Origin: Tribonema minus
Lineage: Eukaryota > Sar > Xanthophyceae > Tribonematales > Tribonemataceae
Direction: 5' to 3'
NCBI GenBank assembly: GCA_017506865.1
Contig: JAFCMP010000001.1
Location: 1,922,001 to 1,986,000, forward strand
DNA: 64,000 bases
Notes under the pieces: model-generated
The model's database searches: none
Told to the model about the DNA's origin: nothing
What the model saw: only the letters and a program-made list of their open reading frames with translations
Translations under genes and position numbers: made by a program
In this document: piece after piece, positions 28,810 through 41,100 of the stretch
Position numbering within the stretch: position 1 is the stretch's first letter
How the letters are laid out: every line of letters begins with the position of its first letter

Positions 28810-29154
28810 GGTTTCCTGACGCCCCCTGTCACCGGCTCGCGTCGCCGCTCCTCCTCCTCTTGCTCAGCTTCGCGCGCAATTCAAATCCACTTGAAGTTGA
28901 GTGTGCGACTGATGCACCTCGAGTGCCCGAGACAGCCAAGCGCCTAGAAGCAAAGGTTGATTTCAGTCGTACATAGTCATACTAATCAATCATACTGATC
29001 GGTTGCCCTGCAGTATCAGTAGAGCGTAGAGCTCTCATGTGGCGGCCCAGAAAATTCTGGGACCTTTCCCTCGTGACCTGACAAGCTGGGGCCACGGTTC
29101 TTCGAGGAGAAAAAAAGAGGCGCGTTAGCAAGAGGTGTGACGCGCAGCGCCGCC
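28810..29154. promoter_or_regulatory. Bidirectional promoter region, MCM6 / M14 carboxypeptidase
   Basis: This interval separates the two divergent start codons (28809 on minus, 29155 on plus) and must contain both 5' regions. A short inverted repeat CCCAGAAAATTCTGGG lies at 29046-29061 with TTTCCCTC just after it. No clear TATA box was seen. The functional assignment is positional only. Confidence 0.6.
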
Positions 29155-32100
29155 ATGGTGTGTCGTCATCCGCTCGGATCGCGGCTTCCGTTGCTGCTGC
29201 AACTGCTGTCTCTGCTGCTCTGGGCTGTACTGCTGCAAGCCGAACCGTACAAGCTGCGCACCTATGCCGGCATAGAGCAGGAGCTGGAGGCCATGGCGAA
29301 AGCTTATCCGGACTACGTGGAGGTGTACTCCGCTCAGGACCGGTACGGCATAGATTCGCCTGGCGACTGTGGTGAAAAACCGTGTCAGCAGTGGGTGCTG
29401 CACATCACGGACTTGGCGACGCTGGAGGAGGATGTTCAAAGGTGCGTGAGAGGATCGGTAGATCCTGTTGTTGGTTTATACAGCTACACACCATCTTAGG
29501 TTGTAACCCTTCCACTCACATCGTAGTTTAGCGCATGAACCACAGGCCCCCATCCATAACTTTCTGCCCTTTAAAGCAGCCAGCCAATTTTCGCTCTCTG
29601 AAAACTTGACGTTTGAGCTTGACGTTAAGCTTACCTGGTATGTAGCAGGTGCGCGGGTCGCACAGCGACACCCAGCAAGAGCCTCGAAACAGCTCATCAA
29701 TCGTCGACCTTTCAGCGGGTAGCTGACTCCGCCCACTGGCACCTGCACTCACCCTCTCGGCTGCAGACTGTCACGCGGTGCCAGAAAAAGTTCACAGCAG
29801 CAGCAGCCTCTCCGAGTGTCAGCTGAGGAGGCTTAGGGTTAGGACGTTGGTCATGTAACTGTTAGGCAGCAGATCTGACGCTTTCAAACAACCGAGATGC
29901 CTGAGCAGCACGGCCGCATGCAATGCGTTCACCAGGTTCGTTGCACCATGGCTGTGTGCGTTTGAAGTATGTACTTTACTTTGAAGAATGTACATCAATT
30001 TGAAGTATGTATCTCAAGTTGAAGTATACTTACTTAAATTAGAGAGACTCCGTGGATCTCTCACGTATGCGTCGCCGGCGAACACTTGGCGCAAGTTGCG
30101 GCTCCTGCAGCGCTGGGACGGCTGCAGTTCTTAGAGTTAGGGTTAGGGCTAGGGTTTGGGCCAGTAGATGCGGCTGGCGGGTCGGTGCTACGGCTTCCTG
30201 TTACACGTGTACTTGCACCGGAGCACTGCTGCTTCAAGCTCACAGCGGCTGTGCCTGGGTAATACTTGCGCATCCTGTACTGCATCTCAAAGGTCGTCGA
30301 CAGTAGCGCAATGGCTATGTGCGCACGGCAGCGCTCAAAACGAAGCCCGCACGGCTCGCGCTCGTCTCACAGTACTGACAGTGTCTTGCGTTTTTTCACT
30401 TGAATTCTGTCATGCGTGCCCCCTCCCCCCTTCCCCCGGCAGACCGGAAGTTTTCTTCAGCGGGTGCTTGCACGGTGAGTGCAGATGCATTGTTGCAAAT
30501 GAGCTGCGCAGCGCCAACAGATGGCATGCGTCATCGCCGTGCTTTGGCTCCGACTTTGGTGCAACTGTTTGTCCATATGTGTGCGCAGTCAGTCCCTGTG
30601 TGATGAGTGCACATCAAGGTGTCTGGGGGTGGGATTAGGGTTGAGCCCTTTTGGTAGGGCTAGGGGTGGGGTTATACGTAGGGTCCGCGCACTTGGTACT
30701 ACAGCACGCTGTGCCCATGTGGTGTTTATGCAAGTTAAATCAATCTGAACGCTCCACATGGCGTACCAGCTGCTTCCTCATCGCTGATTGATCGACGGTG
30801 ACTGCGCCACCAATGGGCCTGCAGTCAAGACACGACTCTCATCGGGACGCGGCGGCGAGGGCTGCAGCTGCACAGTGGATACCGATACTCATGTCAGGCA
30901 GCCACTGATGGCAGTACTGCGCGCAACATGGCATTGCAGTGCTGGTGGTGTGCGGCTTCAGGCGCCGCTTGCAGCTGCTCGTGGCACTGTGTACGCAGAG
31001 TGCCGTGCTGCGCCCAAACTCCCCCAAACGACGCCTGCCCGAGAGGCGGCACCGCCGCCCCGCGGCGATGACCATCACACGGCGGCGCACCGCAGCGGCG
31101 CTCACAGCCCCCCCCCCCCCCCCCCCCCTCCCCCCTCGTGCACTTCCGCGCCGCCGCCGCCGCCGCCGCCACTGCCGCCGCCGTCGCCGCTGCCGCCGCC
31201 GCCGCAGGCGACGAGGTCGTCGGCCCGCCGACGCTCATGGAGACGGCGTGGCTGCTGCTGCGCGCCGCGGCGTGCGCGCGCAGCGGCGGCGGCGCCGCTG
31301 ACTGCCGCGACCCGACGCTGAGCGGTGAGGCGGGGGCGCGGCGCGTGCGCTGGCTCTCGCGGCTCGTCGCGACGCGCAGCCTGTGGGCGATGCCCGCGAC
31401 GAACGCGCTGGGCTTTTACAGGGGGCGGCGCGAGGAGTCGGGCATCGACCCGAATCGCGACTTCCCGTACCACCAGGACGCGGAGCAGTGCATGCAGGTG
31501 AGTAGGATGGAGTCAGGGGGTATGTAGGGTATGGGCTGCGCTCAAGGGTTAGTAGGTATTAGCGCGCGGCGGCACGAGGAGGCGGGCATTGACCCGAACC
31601 GCGACTTCCCGTACCACCAGGACGCGGAGCAGTGCATGCAGGTGGGTAGGGTGGAGTCGGGGGTGTGTAGGGTACGAGGTTTACTCCAGGGCTAGTGGGT
31701 AGTAGCGCGTGGCGCTCCAGGACTAGCTGGTAGTAGCGCGTGGCGGCCGGATGAAGGGGTTGTTGGCCCCAACCGCGACTTCCCGTACCAGCAGGACGCG
31801 GCGCTGTGCATGCAGGTGAGTAGGGTAGTGGGGGGGGGGGGGGGGGGGGCTGCTTGAGTGCGCACGCCGTTCCGTGTGCTGCCCTGCACAGCTGTTGCGC
31901 TCAAGTACATAGTCTGCGGGGACTGTCGCAAGTACATGGACTCTAGTGAAGGTGTTCGGTTCGGTGGAATATGGTAAGAGCCGAACCAAAATTGAACTTC
32001 GGTTTCGGTTCGGTGTGGTCACCGAAGTTGACCGAACTCAGTACAGGACTTCAGTTCGGATTTACCGAAACCGAATTGACATCGAACTAGTAATCCATCG

Positions 32101-35100
32101 TGCAGTAAATGGTAGATAGGCGATGGAAAGTATGTACTCGTTGTCTGAAAACTTGTTTCGGGGCGTTTCAGGTCCCCCCAGGCAAACTTCCTTTAAGTAC
32201 GTAGGCAAAGGTGTTCGGTCTACCGAAGTGAACCGAATCGAACTGCACCGAACGCACGAACACACAAGTGATCCTCGTCGCTTTTGCCTTGAGAACGTCA
32301 GTGGAATATTCATCAATGTGCTCTACCTTCAGTCTGGAAGTCGTGCCACAGTCGACCGGTCAACATCAATACCGAAACGTGCCAAAAGGACGGTGCGCGA
32401 ATGTGCTGGCGATCAGCGTCTGATCCAGCGCGCGCGGTCAACGAGGTGTGGCGCAAATGCAGCTTTTGTGCACACGTCGATATTTTAAAAGACTTTTGAA
32501 TAAACTTTGAATACCCTGCTGCAGCATTCAAGCATAGACCATATATGTGTTGATACGGGCATCCCCTCTCGCAACGCTCAACAGCACCCCCCCCCCCCCC
32601 CCCCCCCCCCCCCCGCAGACGGTGACTGCGCGCGCAGTCAACGAGGTGTGGCGCGAGCACATGTTCCAGCTTGCGCTGACGTTCCACGGCGGCATGGTGG
32701 CCATCGCGTACGAGTGGGGGGACCTGCAGCACCCCAAGAAAGGTATGCAGAATGTACGAAGTGACTGCGTACAGCGCAGCTCGCTGCTAATATATGACGC
32801 TTGGCCATTGACTGCAGCAGCGGCGGCAACGGTTATTTGTGGAAGGCATTCAATCTGACGGCTAACCCCGCCTTGTCACCTAGAGCTCTACGATCTTTTG
32901 ATTCATTTTTCATGTGTGTGTAGAAGTACATGTACAATTCATTTGGTTTGCCAGCCTCAATAACCTGTCATCCCAAAAGTTGTACTTAAGAGTATGTACG
33001 AGTGGGGCAACCTGCAGCACCCCGACAAGGTGCGTCAACGTGCAAAGTAACTGCGCACAGCGCAGCTTGCTGCATGTACGTGTATGTATTCGGTACAAGT
33101 GCAATAATTCGGGTTTCAAATTGCAACACCTGTCACTCTAAAAATTCATGTTCGCGATGTTCGCGCCCTGAGCGAGAATTAATAAATAGTACAAGTCGGC
33201 AACCTGCAGCACCCCTGCAAAGGTGCGTCAACGCAGAAAGCTACTGCGTACTACTTGTAGCACTCCAAAGGACTCTGAACTTGCACATGAGTATAGTCGG
33301 GCTTCGCTAGTACATGCCAATCATCTGGGCTTTTTCGCGCCCTGAGCGAGAATTAATAAAAAGTACATGCATGCTGCTTGAGGTGCACATTCTCAACTGT
33401 TTCTCCGGTCCTGATGACGTTGCGTCACAATGCTTTGTGCAGTACTGTAGTTTGTTTTTCCCCGCAAAGGTGCGTCAACATACCGGGTGCTGCATACAGC
33501 GCAACTTACTGCGAAGCACTCTATTTCACGCATACGAGCTGTAGATGTGAACAGTATTCATTCGATACATGTACATGGCATCCATTGGTTTATCTGTCAC
33601 TATAACCTTTTTCCTCAAAAGTCATACTTACGAGTGGGCAACAAGGTCGCCTGAGCAGGTGGGCCATAACCTAACCTTAACTGTAACCTAGTCGCATTGC
33701 AGCATACTTCAAAGTATGTTCATCAGTGTGGTCTTGAGTGACCACGCCTAAGTCTTCTTGTGACGTCAATGGCGATGCTCGCAACACAGACTTCTTGTGC
33801 GCCGGAGGCAAATCTCATAAATCTGCAGCATCCAGGACTGCACAGCTGCAAGTACACACTTCAAGTACAAAGTTGAATACGTATATAAGTGTTGAACAAT
33901 GCACATCTCTTGCGCTGGCATAGAAGAATGTGTACAATTTCGTCGCAGAGTGAGGTGCAACGTCAACCTCAACTTGTGTGCGTGCAGCAGCGCGATTTGT
34001 CCCATGCGCGCGCGCACCAAAACGACAAAACGCCTGCACGCAGCCTGACGCTGACCCTGACCCAAGTAAAATGTGCTGCACACATGACCTTGCCGTGGTG
34101 CACTGTGCGTGCAGCGGCACACCAGCGCGCACGGCGTGTTGCTGAAAGGCAAGCGCAACGGTGACATCGATGTGTGTTAAGTGACCTTGACCCTGCTCGT
34201 TGCTCGCGCCCAAACAGGCGGCACACCAGCGTGCACGGTGCGCCGCTGCGTCGAAGCGCAATATTGACTTGAAGTTGTGAATACTGACCTTGAAGTTGCT
34301 CGCTGCGCGCGCGCTCTACCAGGCGGGCACGACGCGAGCCCCGACGATACGGCTCAGGCGAAGCTCACCGCGGCGATGAGCGCATACGCCGGCGGCTTTA
34401 GGGCGCACGGCGATGATTTTCCGTCCTACCCGCACGCGGTAAGTGTCGAGTTGACAGCGTACACCCACCTGCGCGCTTTGAAGAACGCGAGAATCTGGTG
34501 TAGCACCACTTGGGCATGCTGGTGCCGCTGTTGGTGCTGGCAGAGATGCTGGGTGCAGCATGCAGCAGCCAAGGCGAGCGCGTACGATGGCAGCTTCAGG
34601 GCGCACGGCGACGATTTCCCGGCCTACCCGCACGCGGTCAGTGTGTACTGTACAATACTTCAGTTCGCTTTGTAGGGTGGAAGTACAATGCGTTCTGACA
34701 AGTATGAGTGCGACAACCTTGTTCAGCACCGCATTGGCTCGTTGCAATGCTGGGGGCGCAGCATTCAGAGGCCGCGAAGGCCGCATATACGGCGGCTTCA
34801 GGGCGCACGACGGCGTCTTCCAGTCGCGCCCGCACGCGGTCAGTGTACATCATGTAAACCTGCGCGCAGATACAGTGTATACGCACCTTCCAGTGTATGG
34901 AGCGAGGCATGTGGCGTAACGTACCACCGGCGTGCTGCCGCGGCACACATGGCGTCGTGGTACGTGCCCTCGCACTCCGGCGGCTGAGGAGCGCGCGGCG
35001 GCGCGTTTCTGCACCACTCGCATGCAGACAGTGTGCAACGTGTAGATTGCATGCGGGTGTGCTGGCGTAGCATCGTGTAGGCGCGCTGCTGCGACACACC

Positions 35101-38100
35101 GTGCGGTCGTGGCGCGCCAGCGGTGGTACCGATGCCGCAGCGCGACATACAGCGGCCGCCGCAGCTGGCGCTTAGGCTGTCAGCGCTCAAGTGCGCAGGT
35201 GCCGCGTTCGCGTCTCGCCTGCAGTGGTCATGCTCGTCTGTGTATTGGCGCGCACAGCACATGTGCATTCCTCGCAAGTCAGCCACAATCTGCATTCGCG
35301 CGCCATGCGGTGACGCTTCTTAGATTGCTGCCCACGACTGAGCACTGAAACGTCCGCAAAGATGGGAGCTAGGGTCAGGTTAGGGTTCGGTTCAGGTCAG
35401 CGCTCATCTCCGTTCCCCACCTTCGCTGACCCTGCAGCTCATAAATAGCCTCTGCCTCCCCTCCCCACCCCTTGGATTTCTCGTGTCAGACGCTCAACAG
35501 CCTGGTCTACCCCGTGGCAGGAGGGATGGAAGACTGGGGCTACGCGGGTGAGACACGTTTAAGTTGAAGTTTATGCACTGAGTTGAAGTTATATCTGCAA
35601 GTGATTCCCCGTCGCAGGGGGTATGGAGGACTGGGGCTATGCCGGTGAGACATGCACAATACTGCCCAAGTTGAATCTCATTCGCTGAGCTGAAGTTATG
35701 GCAACGAATGCTCCGCGAAGCGATTTCACTGTTATGCCTACACGTGCAGATGCTGTTGCCGTTTGCTGCGTCGCATATGCAGCACCGCTTATGATGTGTT
35801 GAACGGTTTCATACTTTCTGTTGCAGATTCTGAAAAGGATGAAGAGCACACACGCCCTCGCGCCTTCTGTGCGCTCTGCTGCGCCCTACGCGCACGTCTG
35901 CATGGACAGCGATTCCGCCTTCGTGTCTCTACACATGCACATGCTGTCGAAGGTTGCTGCGCTGCAGGCGGCAATGCAGCATCGCTCACCATGTTTGTCA
36001 GGTATAACAATTCCTGTCTCTTTTACACACCTCAAGATCAGTGGAGAGCGCACGTCCGCGCGCCTTCTGTGCGTTTTGCTGCGCCCGGTACACGCGCGCT
36101 CACATGCGGAGCGCAGGCAGCACGGGGCATTGCCACATGGAGCGGCAGTAGGCGCAAGGCAGATGCAGCATCGCTGCTAGCGTTGGGAGCAATTGGCGGG
36201 CACCAGAAGAAGTGATCGCAACCAGCTGTCCAGTCAGCGCGTCGGCGCGCAGGGTTAGGGTTAGGGTTAGGAGTTAGGGTTAGGGTTAGGGTTAGGTCTG
36301 CAGGGCTCGTCGCCGCACATGCAAAGGCCGCATCAGGCGGCGTTGCCGGGGCAGGCCCGTCGAACGTCCTCCAAATCTGCGGCAACCCCATGGCCTATCT
36401 GAGCCCTTCTGACCATAAAACACGCTTTCAGTGCGCCGCTGCTCTACGGTGTCAACGCTCAACCTGCTCCTCCGCGGCCGTCGCGGTCGGTCCGTTGCCC
36501 GCCGCGCCAGGGTCGCAAGACGGAACCACAGGTGACAATTTGGCTTGCAAAAACGCGCTCTCGGTGCGCCGCCAATGATAACAGCACTCAACACTGCTGC
36601 TTTGTGGCTGCATTTTCTGACCGCAAGAACGCGCTCTCAGTGCGCCGCTGCGGTGCGATAACAGCGCTCAACCTGCTGCTGCGCGATTGCATTGTGACCG
36701 CCGTGCCAGGGTCGTGGGATGGGCCCCAGGTGACGTGCCGGCCCCCGAAGGGGCAGTTCAAGCCGTACCCGCCGTTCAAGACGCAGTACCAGAACGGCAC
36801 GCTGCGGGCGTTCAACATCCTCATAGAGACCAGCGACGACAAGGTGAGCTAGCGAATGAGCTCATGCGCTGTGTGCTTCTGCAGCAGCGCACGTGAGCTA
36901 GTGGCCGATCGCGTGCGGCAGCAGGCGGCCTTCATCTCTCGACACGACACGATGCGCAGAGGATCTCAGTGGCACGCCGCGCGTGTTGAACATCCGTAGA
37001 GACCAGCGACTACAACGCGAGGCAGCGCGAACGAGCGCGCGCGCATTGTGCGCTTTTGCAGCGCACGTGAGCTAGTGGCCGATCGCGTGGGGCATGAGGC
37101 CTTCGTTGATCGACTCGGCTCGCAGTGCACGAGAGCGGCACGTACGCTGTGCGCGTTCAACATACTGAGAGAGCTGAGCGACTAGGGGGTACAGGGGGTG
37201 CATCCGCGCTGCGGGAGCGGAAGCGCCGCTCGAGCTCACGGCGAGAGCTTGCGGCCGGGCGTGCGCCAACATGATCTGCGAAGCACCTGCGGAGCGCGCG
37301 CCACGCCGCTTCGCTCGCGGAAAGCAGACCCACCCTGAGCGCTGCGCCACGATTCACCTCCGAGTACTCTCAAGGTGCGTGCGAGCTGGCGCTTGAAACC
37401 TGCGCGCAGGGCGTTGCTGAGCGTTGCGGATGGCGGCGCGTCGTCGCGCTGCCCGTTGTGGCTATCGATGGGCAGATCGATGAGCAGGATGGGAGCTGCT
37501 GACTGCCGAGAGGTGCCGGGCATCGAGGCAACAGCTTCACGGCGACTGCCGGCTGCGTGGTACGCATGTGTCGCTGCTGTCGGCGTCGCCGCCGCCGCCG
37601 CCGCCGCCGCAGCAGCAGCCCTGTGCGCGCTACCGAGGCTCTCCTGGACCCCCCCATCCCTGGCATCAACTGGTCTGCACGCATTTGCCACTGTTGAGCG
37701 CTGCAGCTGCCCCCACTGGCGGAGCTGGGCGACTCCGACGGCCTACAATTGCCCACGTCCAATCCCAATCTAACCCTAGTGTGAAGATCCCCTGTCAAGC
37801 AGATAAACGACTCCAACAGCCTATAATTGCCCAAGTCCGACCCTAACCCCAACCGTAACCCTGACCCTAAGGCCCACCTCTGTTGAGTGCTGCAGATGCC
37901 GCCGCAGTCGGAGCTGGGCGACTCGGACGGCCTGTGGTCGCCAAGTTTTTTTCCCTTGCCCTAATTATAACCCTGATCATAAACCTAACCCTAGCCTGAT
38001 CTCTTAAATCACCCTCTGCTGAGCGCTGCAGACGCCGCCGCAGTCGGAGCTGGGCGACTCGGATGGCCCGTGGTCGCCCACGTCCGACCCTTACCCTAAT

Positions 38101-41100
38101 GCTAACCCTAACCCTCAGGTTCATCGTCTGACAATGGAAATGCGCGCGCGTGTGCAACCTGACCTTAATTCTAACCCCAGTTTTAACCCTATCGCTGTGG
38201 TCCCCCTGCTGAGCGCTGCAGACACCGCAGCAGTCGGAGCTGGGCGACTCGGATGGCCTGTGGTCACCCACGTCGCCTGACAACGGCCACGTCGCGCGCA
38301 ACATTCGGCTCGCGCTCATGACGCTCGACGCGGTGCAGGCGAGTGCTAGCCCTACTACTTCTTATCTTTAACCCTAACTTCAACCCGACCTTGGCTGTTA
38401 AATCCAAGAATGGCCCTCATGATGCTGGGCGCGGTGCACGCAAGTGCTAGCCCCCTGAGCAACATCAGGCTCGCGCTCATGACGCTCGACGCGGTGCAGG
38501 CGAGTGCCAGCCCTAACCCTAGCCCTGACCCTATGTCTAGCTATCAACTAAAAAAATGGCTCTCATGATGATGGATGTGGTGCAGGCGAGTGCTAGCCCT
38601 ATTCTAAACCTAATTCTAGCTTTAAAATTCTGGCCCGCATGATGCTAGACGCGGTGCAGGGGAGTGCCAGCCCTAACTCTAGCCCCGGCCCTAATCCTAG
38701 CTAATTACCCAAGAATGGCCCTCATGATGCGGTGCGATGCTAGCCCTAGCCCTAGCCCTGACTCTAATTCTAGCTATGAACCCAAGCATGCCATTATGCT
38801 GCGGTGTAGGCGAGTGCCAGCCCTAACGGTAGCCTTAACCCTAACCCTAACCCTGGCTGTCAATCCAAGGATGGCCCGTATGACGCTCAACGCAATGCAG
38901 GAGAGTGCCAGCCTAACCCTAGCCCTACTCCTAACCTTGGCTACCAATCTGAGAATGGCCCGCGTGATACTATCAGTGGTGAGCGCATTTGCTGGTGGAA
39001 GGCACCGGCGGCTAACCACACCTTGTCACCTGGAGCTCTACGATCTTTTGCATTGTCTCCAGTACCCCAAACATGGCCCTCATGATTCTGGATGCGGCGC
39101 AGGCGAGCGCCAAGTAGCTACGATCATGGCCCCAGCCCTGAGTGAACCGGCACAACCCCTGACACCGACCCCAAGCGCTCTAGCACTGATTCTGATTGTA
39201 ACCATCAGCAAATAAGCGCTGATCCTGGCCCAGTTCCGGAGCGAACTAGTCTCAGACTAGCCCTGATGCTAGTTGTGACTCATACGCAAATCAGACAAAA
39301 AACTTGACGTCATGCAGCAAGTTCCTTTTCATGACCCCGAGCGTCTCTCTTCCGTGTCGGGGGCTTGGCAGTGAGCGCAGCTGCGCCGTCGGCATCGCCG
39401 CGCTGCGAGCGTGCGCTGCACACAGCCGCTGTCGAAGCGCCGCAGGCGGTCGCACAGCATGCTGCTCTGCTGGTACTTGGCTCGTAAGCCTGCCGCACAA
39501 GGCCACGCGGCGCACGGCGTAGAGGCGGGTCGTGTAATGCTGCACGGTTTCATACCAATCCCTGCCTGCGCATGCATGCACACATGCACGTGATCGCCGG
39601 CCCGCCGCTGCGCGCGCCGCCGCCGCGGCGAACGCTGCATGCTTTCACGCCAATTCCTGCTGTCGCTGGCATGCACAACCTTGCGCGCACGCTGCCCTGC
39701 CGTTCGCGCCACCGCCGCGCCGCACGCAGCCGTACGTGGAATGCACACTGCCGACCAAAATTCATGAATTCACGTGAACGCTGACCCTGTTCCTCACGCC
39801 GCCGCGGCCGTATGTGGAGTGGAGCGAACGCTGCCAACCAAAATTCATGAATTCACGTCAACACCGATCGGCGCCGCCGCTGTCGACCAAGATTCATGAG
39901 TTCACGTCAGCACTGATTTGCGCCGCCGTCGCCGCCGCAGCAGCCGTACGTGGGGTGGATGCTGCCGACCAATGCATGAATTAACACTTGGATCCCCTCC
40001 TCGCCCCGCCGCCGCAGCCGTACGTAGAGTGGACGCTGCCGACCGTCGCCGCCGCCGGGCTCAACGCCACCGCCGCCGCCGCCGCGCCCGACGCGTGGCT
40101 GTCCATCGACGCCGCCGCCGCAGCCGCCGGCGGCAGCAGCAGCAGCAGCGACCTCCTGCATGTGAGCTGGCGCGTGGGGGGGTGCTTCCAGGTGGAGAGT
40201 ACGCGACTCATCTTCGGGCGCAAGAGGGGGAAGGGGGGGCGGGGGCGGGGGCACGGTGGGGGGATGCCGATGCCGCCGCGGCGCTCGCGGAGAGCGCCGA
40301 GTACGCCAGCGACGCGATGAGCGGGCGCTGCAGGCGCGTCACATGAATTCATTTGAAGTATACACTTGAAGTATGTGTACGAACTGCGGAGAGCGCAGAG
40401 TTTGCGAGCGCGGCGATGAGCGGGTGCTGCAGGCGCGTGCTCCCATGATGTGCCATTCAGAAATGATGCTGCTCTGCATGAACTTATACGTATAATTATT
40501 CATCAACGAGTGAAGTTTGCGCCATAACATGAGCATGAGTCATCACACGAGCTGGTATGCACATGGCGTACGCTCTCCTGTCCCATGAGTGCCCAGAGTG
40601 CCAGCCGCACGAGCACGCTTCCCCCAGCACGCAGAACATGCCTACCGTATGGCGTGCCGCATTGTACCCTGACTTCTAACCCTTACCCTAACTTCGAGCA
40701 AGCGGGGGCCCGATGGCCTGGACAGCCATGTGGCCACAGGCTGTGCGGCATACCTACTGTATGGCGTGCCGCATCAAACCCAAAGTTCAGCCAGAATCCT
40801 GATTTCAAGCAGATGGGGCCCTGACGGCCAGGGCCGCTACATGGCCATGGGCTGCGCGCCCATACCTACCGTATCGTGTGCCACCTCAACTTCTAACCCT
40901 TTACCTGATTTTAAGCAGGTGGGGCCCCGATGGCCACGGCGGCTACATGGCCATGGGCGGCGTGTACAACGCGACCGTGGGGCTGGGCAAGCTCGCGCCG
41001 GGGTTGTACTTTATGATGGCGGAGGCGGTGGTGGACCAGGACTGGGCCAACAGCACGCGTCCCGTGTTCCCCGAGAAGCCGCCCCAGAGGTGCGTCACCA

